DNA of 64,000 nucleotides from Rhodocyclaceae bacterium (GTDB taxonomy: Bacteria; Pseudomonadota; Gammaproteobacteria; Burkholderiales; Rhodocyclaceae). The translations under genes and the position numbers were made by a program. Below, piece after piece: positions 60,907-64,000 of this stretch; the first letter of the stretch is position 1; each line of letters opens with the position of its first letter. A model generated the notes under the pieces. The model ran no database searches and had not been told where the DNA came from. It saw nothing but the letters and a program-made list of their open reading frames with translations. The stretch is taken from the NCBI GenBank assembly GCA_016702335.1, contig JADJEF010000003.1:434001-498000 (forward strand), in the 5' to 3' direction.

Positions 60907-63698
60907 GCCGCACCCCTCCCGCGTGCCGCGTTGGCGACATCAAGCGTCCTATCGCAATGCAACAGCCTTGTGCGGCTCTGCATAGCCGCACAACCGGCGC
61001 TGGGCGCAATGCGATGCTTGGCGAATTCGCCATCGCCGTCCCGCCAGCGCCGACTTTCGCAAGGGTCGGCTTTTGCCTTGAGGATCGCACCCCACTCACG
61101 TTCGCCGCGCACGCCGGAGCCTGGCCGGCGCAGAGAATGTGCCAGCCTGAACGAAGCCGGCCATGCCCCGGCGTGCGCGCCTTGGACGGCGCGCATCGAA
61201 ACTCGGCGGCGAAGCAGGGAATTCGCAAGGCGAAGCTGGCGGGACGGCGATGTGGGCTTGGTAGAACCCTCTTTCTTCCCAGCGTCTGGGCTGTGCGATC
61301 TGCAGCGCGTAACCGCCAGCGGCTTTGCACAGCCGCTGGCCGCCGCTGGGCGCGACGCCGAATTGGCAAACACGGTCGCGAATTCCCCAGCGGCGTCATC
61401 GCCCGCGCCGCCTTCGAGCCGGTCGTCGCCGCCCCGGCCGCTGAGCTGGTCGTTGCCGTCGCCGCCGTAGAGGTGGTCATCCACATTGCCACCGGTAATG
61501 GCGTCGTTGCCGGTGCCGCCAAAGCGGTAGTGTTTGACGGTGTCGAGCTTGTTGCTGGCTTTGTCGGGGTCGAAGCCCTGGGCGATGCGGTAGCCGCTGG
61601 CGAGGTCTTCGTAGTAGGTGGACTCGGTTTGATAGGTATGGGTATCTTTTGCTTCATCAAGCTTCTCTTTCTCGGGGTCGCGGTTGTTGTCGCCAAACCA
61701 CTGCTTGCGTTTGAGGAACTCGGCGCGATCACGAAGCCAGGTGTCGCTGAAGGCGGCTTTGCCAGTGTCGCGTTGGTCGGGGTCGAGCTCGATGTCCTCG
61801 TCCCATTGGTCGCTCAGTGTCTTATCGACGGCCTTGAGGGCGGCCAGCGCCCCCTCATTGTCGGTCTGGAGCGCAAACGGGGCGAGGTGGTAGAGGGCGA
61901 GGAACTGGGCGTAGTCGGTGCGGGCTTTGCTGCCGTCGGTGGTGGGGGACACAAGGCTGACGAGGCTGTTCTTGGCCGCTTTGAGCAGTTCTTGGTACGC
62001 AGCGCTGCCGACAATGGCGGTGAGGCTGGCGTAGAGGGCGTCGCGGCCGGTGTACTTGTCGCCATCACTGTTCTCAATGCGGTGCCAGGTGTTGCCGTTC
62101 GGGTCGCCTTTGAGGCGCAGCTTTTTCTCTTCGATGACTTTGGGCGACAGCACCATGCCGGCCAGGGCGTTGACGATGTTTTCCAGTACGTCGCCTTCGG
62201 CTTTGCCTTGGCCGCTGTTGCCCTCGGCGACAAGGTAGGAGGCGTGCTTGAGGATGCTGTTGAGCAGGGGCTGGGGGTTTTGCTGTTGGCTCGCTGACAT
62301 GAGCTTGAGCAGGGTGTTCTGGACGTTGAGGGAGTCGAGGATCAGCACCAGACTGTGGTCGTCGCCATAATCGTTGTGCGAGAAACCATTCACCAGCGGC
62401 TTTGACTTGGCCGCGCCCGCCAAGGCGGCAAGGTAATCCCCCCGCGTCTGCGGCTGGTCTTCGATAAAAATGCGGGCATCGCTGCCCGTGTGATAGAGCG
62501 TATGCGCCGCCACCGCCACGGGTTTGGGGGAGGAGAGTTCCCAACCGACCACATCGGTCTGATTGCCCAGGGCGCCCCCATTGGCGAGGAATGGCAATTT
62601 GTCGATGCCGCCTTGGGTCACAATGTCCCAGCCCACACCAATCTTGCCGCGATTGTCGATGACATGACGCTTCTCGATCAGCAAGGTGGCGAGCTGGTAG
62701 TCGAAGCTGGCGCCAGCGATACTGGTGGTGGGGATATTCGCCGGGTTGTCGGCGCCCTCACTGCCCGAGGGGACCGCGCTCACTGTGGTGGCGAGATTGA
62801 CGACGGCCCGCACCTGCGTGAGCGCGGTGCGCAGCAGGTTTTCGTCTTTGAGCAGCTCGTTGGCCTCGTTGGGCGCGACCACCTTGCTCAATTCGTTAAT
62901 GCGGATGCTGGCATTGAGTGGCAGTGCGCCACCATGCGTCAGCGCATAGCTGTGCAGTTCGCGATAGAGCTTTTTGCCGGCAGTGCTCGATAGCCGATCA
63001 ACCAGTCCGTCAGTGGTGCTCGCCGCGTCGCGCAGGTCGCGGAAGTCGACCATGATTTTGGTCAGTGGCTCACTGAAGCGACCGATGCCGGCACCGTTGA
63101 AGGTGACGACCTTGTCGATCTGGCCAAAGCTATTGTCTTCGTGACGCAGCAGATTGAAGGCGCTGGCCAGGTGGCCGCCCAGGCTGTAGCCGGTGACGCT
63201 GTAGCGGGCACCTTCGGGCAACTGGCCGCTCTTCTTGAGGTGGGCGTACCACGCTTCCATATCGTCGATCTGGCCGAGGGCAAGACCGATGTTCGCCATC
63301 TCGTGACTGTCGGCCTGCAAGGTGTCGCGGGCGGCGTCGTCGGCGAATTCGGTGCTGCGGAAGGAGAGGATATATTCACCGGCCTTGACGTTGTTAGCGA
63401 GGTCGTTCCTGATCGCTTGAAACAGCGTGCCGGAAAAGCCGGTGGTGGTGTTGGAGATGTGTTCGACGACGGTCCAGTCTTGCGTGAGCTTGGAGAAGTC
63501 GACTTGGGCGGAGCTAAATTTACTGGCGCGATCATTGCCGACAATCAGGTTCGCGACAGCAAGCGATTCATTCGTGCGTTTGTCGCCGGGAGTCAAAACT
63601 GTGCCTGGTGGGTTTGCGTTGAAGTTGTACAAGGCTTCAGACGCCATCTGAAGGTTGGCGTATTTCAAGTAGTCCGCAATAGTCATTTGAGTCGGCAT
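60903..63698 (-). CDS. Unit 8 RTX lipase-like protein with truncated RTX and repeat-derived tail
   Basis: 931 aa. Start MPTQMTIADYLKYANLQMAS; unit-specific residues up to about 100, then the class A core (GYSLGGHLASAFN; GDDHSLVLILDSL). Linker as in unit 6. The first RTX block (GGDGNDQLSGRGGDDRLEGG) is cut after GAGDDA (about residue 767). The remaining 160 residues (AAGEFATVFANSASRPAAAS, then CAKPLAVTRCRSHSP onward) come from the repeat-rich element and nearly match the unit 7 tail. With an intact lipase core and a few RTX motifs it might still be secreted, but the C-terminal export signal of RTX proteins is replaced. Followed by the unit 7 lipoprotein with ATGA overlap. Confidence 0.75.
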   Translation of the reverse strand: MPTQMTIADYLKYANLQMASEALYNFNANPPGTVLTPGDKRTNESLAVANLIVGNDRASKFSSAQVDFSKLTQDWTVVEHISNTTTGFSGTLFQAIRNDLANNVKAGEYILSFRSTEFADDAARDTLQADSHEMANIGLALGQIDDMEAWYAHLKKSGQLPEGARYSVTGYSLGGHLASAFNLLRHEDNSFGQIDKVVTFNGAGIGRFSEPLTKIMVDFRDLRDAASTTDGLVDRLSSTAGKKLYRELHSYALTHGGALPLNASIRINELSKVVAPNEANELLKDENLLRTALTQVRAVVNLATTVSAVPSGSEGADNPANIPTTSIAGASFDYQLATLLIEKRHVIDNRGKIGVGWDIVTQGGIDKLPFLANGGALGNQTDVVGWELSSPKPVAVAAHTLYHTGSDARIFIEDQPQTRGDYLAALAGAAKSKPLVNGFSHNDYGDDHSLVLILDSLNVQNTLLKLMSASQQQNPQPLLNSILKHASYLVAEGNSGQGKAEGDVLENIVNALAGMVLSPKVIEEKKLRLKGDPNGNTWHRIENSDGDKYTGRDALYASLTAIVGSAAYQELLKAAKNSLVSLVSPTTDGSKARTDYAQFLALYHLAPFALQTDNEGALAALKAVDKTLSDQWDEDIELDPDQRDTGKAAFSDTWLRDRAEFLKRKQWFGDNNRDPEKEKLDEAKDTHTYQTESTYYEDLASGYRIAQGFDPDKASNKLDTVKHYRFGGTGNDAITGGNVDDHLYGGDGNDQLSGRGGDDRLEGGAGDDAAGEFATVFANSASRPAAASGCAKPLAVTRCRSHSPDAGKKEGSTKPTSPSRQLRLANSLLRRRVSMRAVQGAHAGAWPASFRLAHSLRRPGSGVRGEREWGAILKAKADPCESRRWRDGDGEFAKHRIAPSAGCAAMQSRTRLLHCDRTLDVANAARGRGAA
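60968..60993. repeat. Short hairpin in the unit 8 tail region
   Basis: Arms TTGTGCGGCT / AGCCGCACAA, loop CTGCAT, identical to 58841-58866. Confidence 0.85.
61032..61251. mobile_element. MITE-like hairpin element, unit 8 copy
   Basis: 220 bp with the same perfect 17-bp inverted ends (61032-61048 and 61235-61251). Central palindrome arms near GCGCACGCCGGAGCCTGGCC and GGCCATGCCCCGGCGTGCGC. About 9 bp longer than the unit 7 copy. Confidence 0.75.
61315..61340. repeat. Short hairpin beside the unit 8 element
   Basis: Arms GCCAGCGGC / GCCGCTGGC, loop TTTGCACA; the same as 49273-49298. Confidence 0.8.
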
Positions 63699-63699
63699 A

Positions 63700-64000
63700 T
63701 CATTTCTCCAATTTCTTGGGTCTTAAAACTTGGTCGACAAACTTTCGGGTAGCGGCGTTGGTGCCGCGTGCATGATCGGGACAGCGATAGGCCGTGAGCC
63801 ATGGACTTGGGTTGGCATCGCTAAGGGTTCCACTGACGGCGTAGCGGGCCAACTCACCCATCACTTCCTTAGTCGTTAGGTCAATGACCTTTATCGTGCT
63901 ACTGGCGACGCCCAGGGCGCGTTCCTCGAGAATGACATGATCCTCGAAAGTAACGCCGTAGCGCGGCGCTAGGTTAGGGGCGGGGGTTCTATCAAGCGAG
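63700..64000 (-). CDS. Unit 8 lipoprotein, C-terminal part only (class A)
   Basis: About 100 C-terminal codons are in the window; the start lies beyond 64000. Visible blocks are RYGVTFEDHVILEERALGVA, STIKVIDLTTKEVMGELARY, SPWLTAYRCPDHARGT and RKFVDQVLRPKKLEK, matching class A lipoproteins of units 2-5. The stop TGA (63702-63700) lies 1 bp before the hydrolase ATG, the same spacing as in units 1-7. The array therefore continues past the right edge of the window. Confidence 0.75.
   Translation of the reverse strand, partial: SLDRTPAPNLAPRYGVTFEDHVILEERALGVASSTIKVIDLTTKEVMGELARYAVSGTLSDANPSPWLTAYRCPDHARGTNAATRKFVDQVLRPKKLEK

Noticed and set aside
3956..61251. Dispersed repeat copies as a CRISPR array
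   Set aside because: Spacing is irregular (hundreds to thousands of bp), orientation varies, and there are no cas genes.
35267..64000. Integron-type cassette array
   Set aside because: Units resemble cassettes and the ends form hairpins, but I find no attC core sites (GTTRRRY/RYYYAAC pair) or integron integrase; units are two-gene operons with 4-bp overlaps.
35267..64000. Diversity-generating retroelement creating the variable N-termini
   Set aside because: No reverse transcriptase, template repeat or adenine-biased substitutions are visible; differences include length changes.
35267..64000. Prophage or conventional IS-driven region
   Set aside because: No phage structural genes, transposase or integrase are present; only small non-coding inverted-repeat elements.

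Overview
The window looks like a chromosome segment of a GC-rich (about 60%) betaproteobacterium, probably of the Rhodocyclales (Dechloromonas / Propionivibrio / Accumulibacter-like). I infer this from gene content and order: an Fnr regulator divergent from anaerobic hemN, nadE next to a P-II gene, a PhaC-like synthase, and the ftsK-lolA-rarA-serS block. Species-level assignment is not possible from the sequence alone.

Left part (1-34933), housekeeping. argH (3' part only, minus), ispB, tRNA-Pro(CGG), and hemC-hemD run into a convergent folD-purE-phzF-hemF operon. Next come a pair made of a chemotaxis-receptor-like helical protein and an oxygen-binding di-iron protein, then fnr and hemN, which diverge around a near-perfect FNR box. 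A FimV-like protein follows, then a SafE-family membrane protein with a copper P-type ATPase, ppa, nadE-glnB, a CPA2 antiporter, a lipoprotein with an FlgO-family partner, smr and trxB, and an MNT/HEPN pair. The block ends with ftsK-phaC-lolA, a hybrid kinase/response regulator pair on the other strand, and rarA-serS-tRNA-Ser(CGA).

Right part (35267-64000), accessory. This is one continuous tandem array of eight two-gene units, all on the minus strand. Each unit has a 266-308 aa lipoprotein gene followed, usually after 1 bp, by a gene for an alpha/beta-hydrolase with a GYSLGG lipase box, usually continuing into RTX calcium-binding repeats. At every complete unit boundary the stop of one hydrolase gene overlaps the ATG of the next lipoprotein gene as ATGA. 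Lipoprotein class follows the class of the downstream hydrolase, not the upstream one. I interpret the array as a polymorphic RTX-lipase toxin / lipoprotein immunity system that grew by duplication, gene conversion and 3' truncation. The immunity role is inference. No type I or type VI secretion gene lies in the window.

Two repeat families cross the window. One is a roughly 28-bp GC-rich repeat (core AAGTCGGCGCTGGCGGGACG). It sits between genes and also in frame inside core genes: hemD 3' end, copper ATPase, ftsK, lolA, probably rarA, and the RTX proteins. The other is a 190-220 bp element whose ends are inverted copies of that repeat and whose centre is a long hairpin. Copies of one or the other lie exactly where the array hydrolases lose homology, so the repeats mark the cassette breakpoints.

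Several single-base differences in G or C runs (ftsK start, hydrolases 4 and 5) may be real frameshifts or homopolymer assembly errors. This matters when deciding which array genes are intact.
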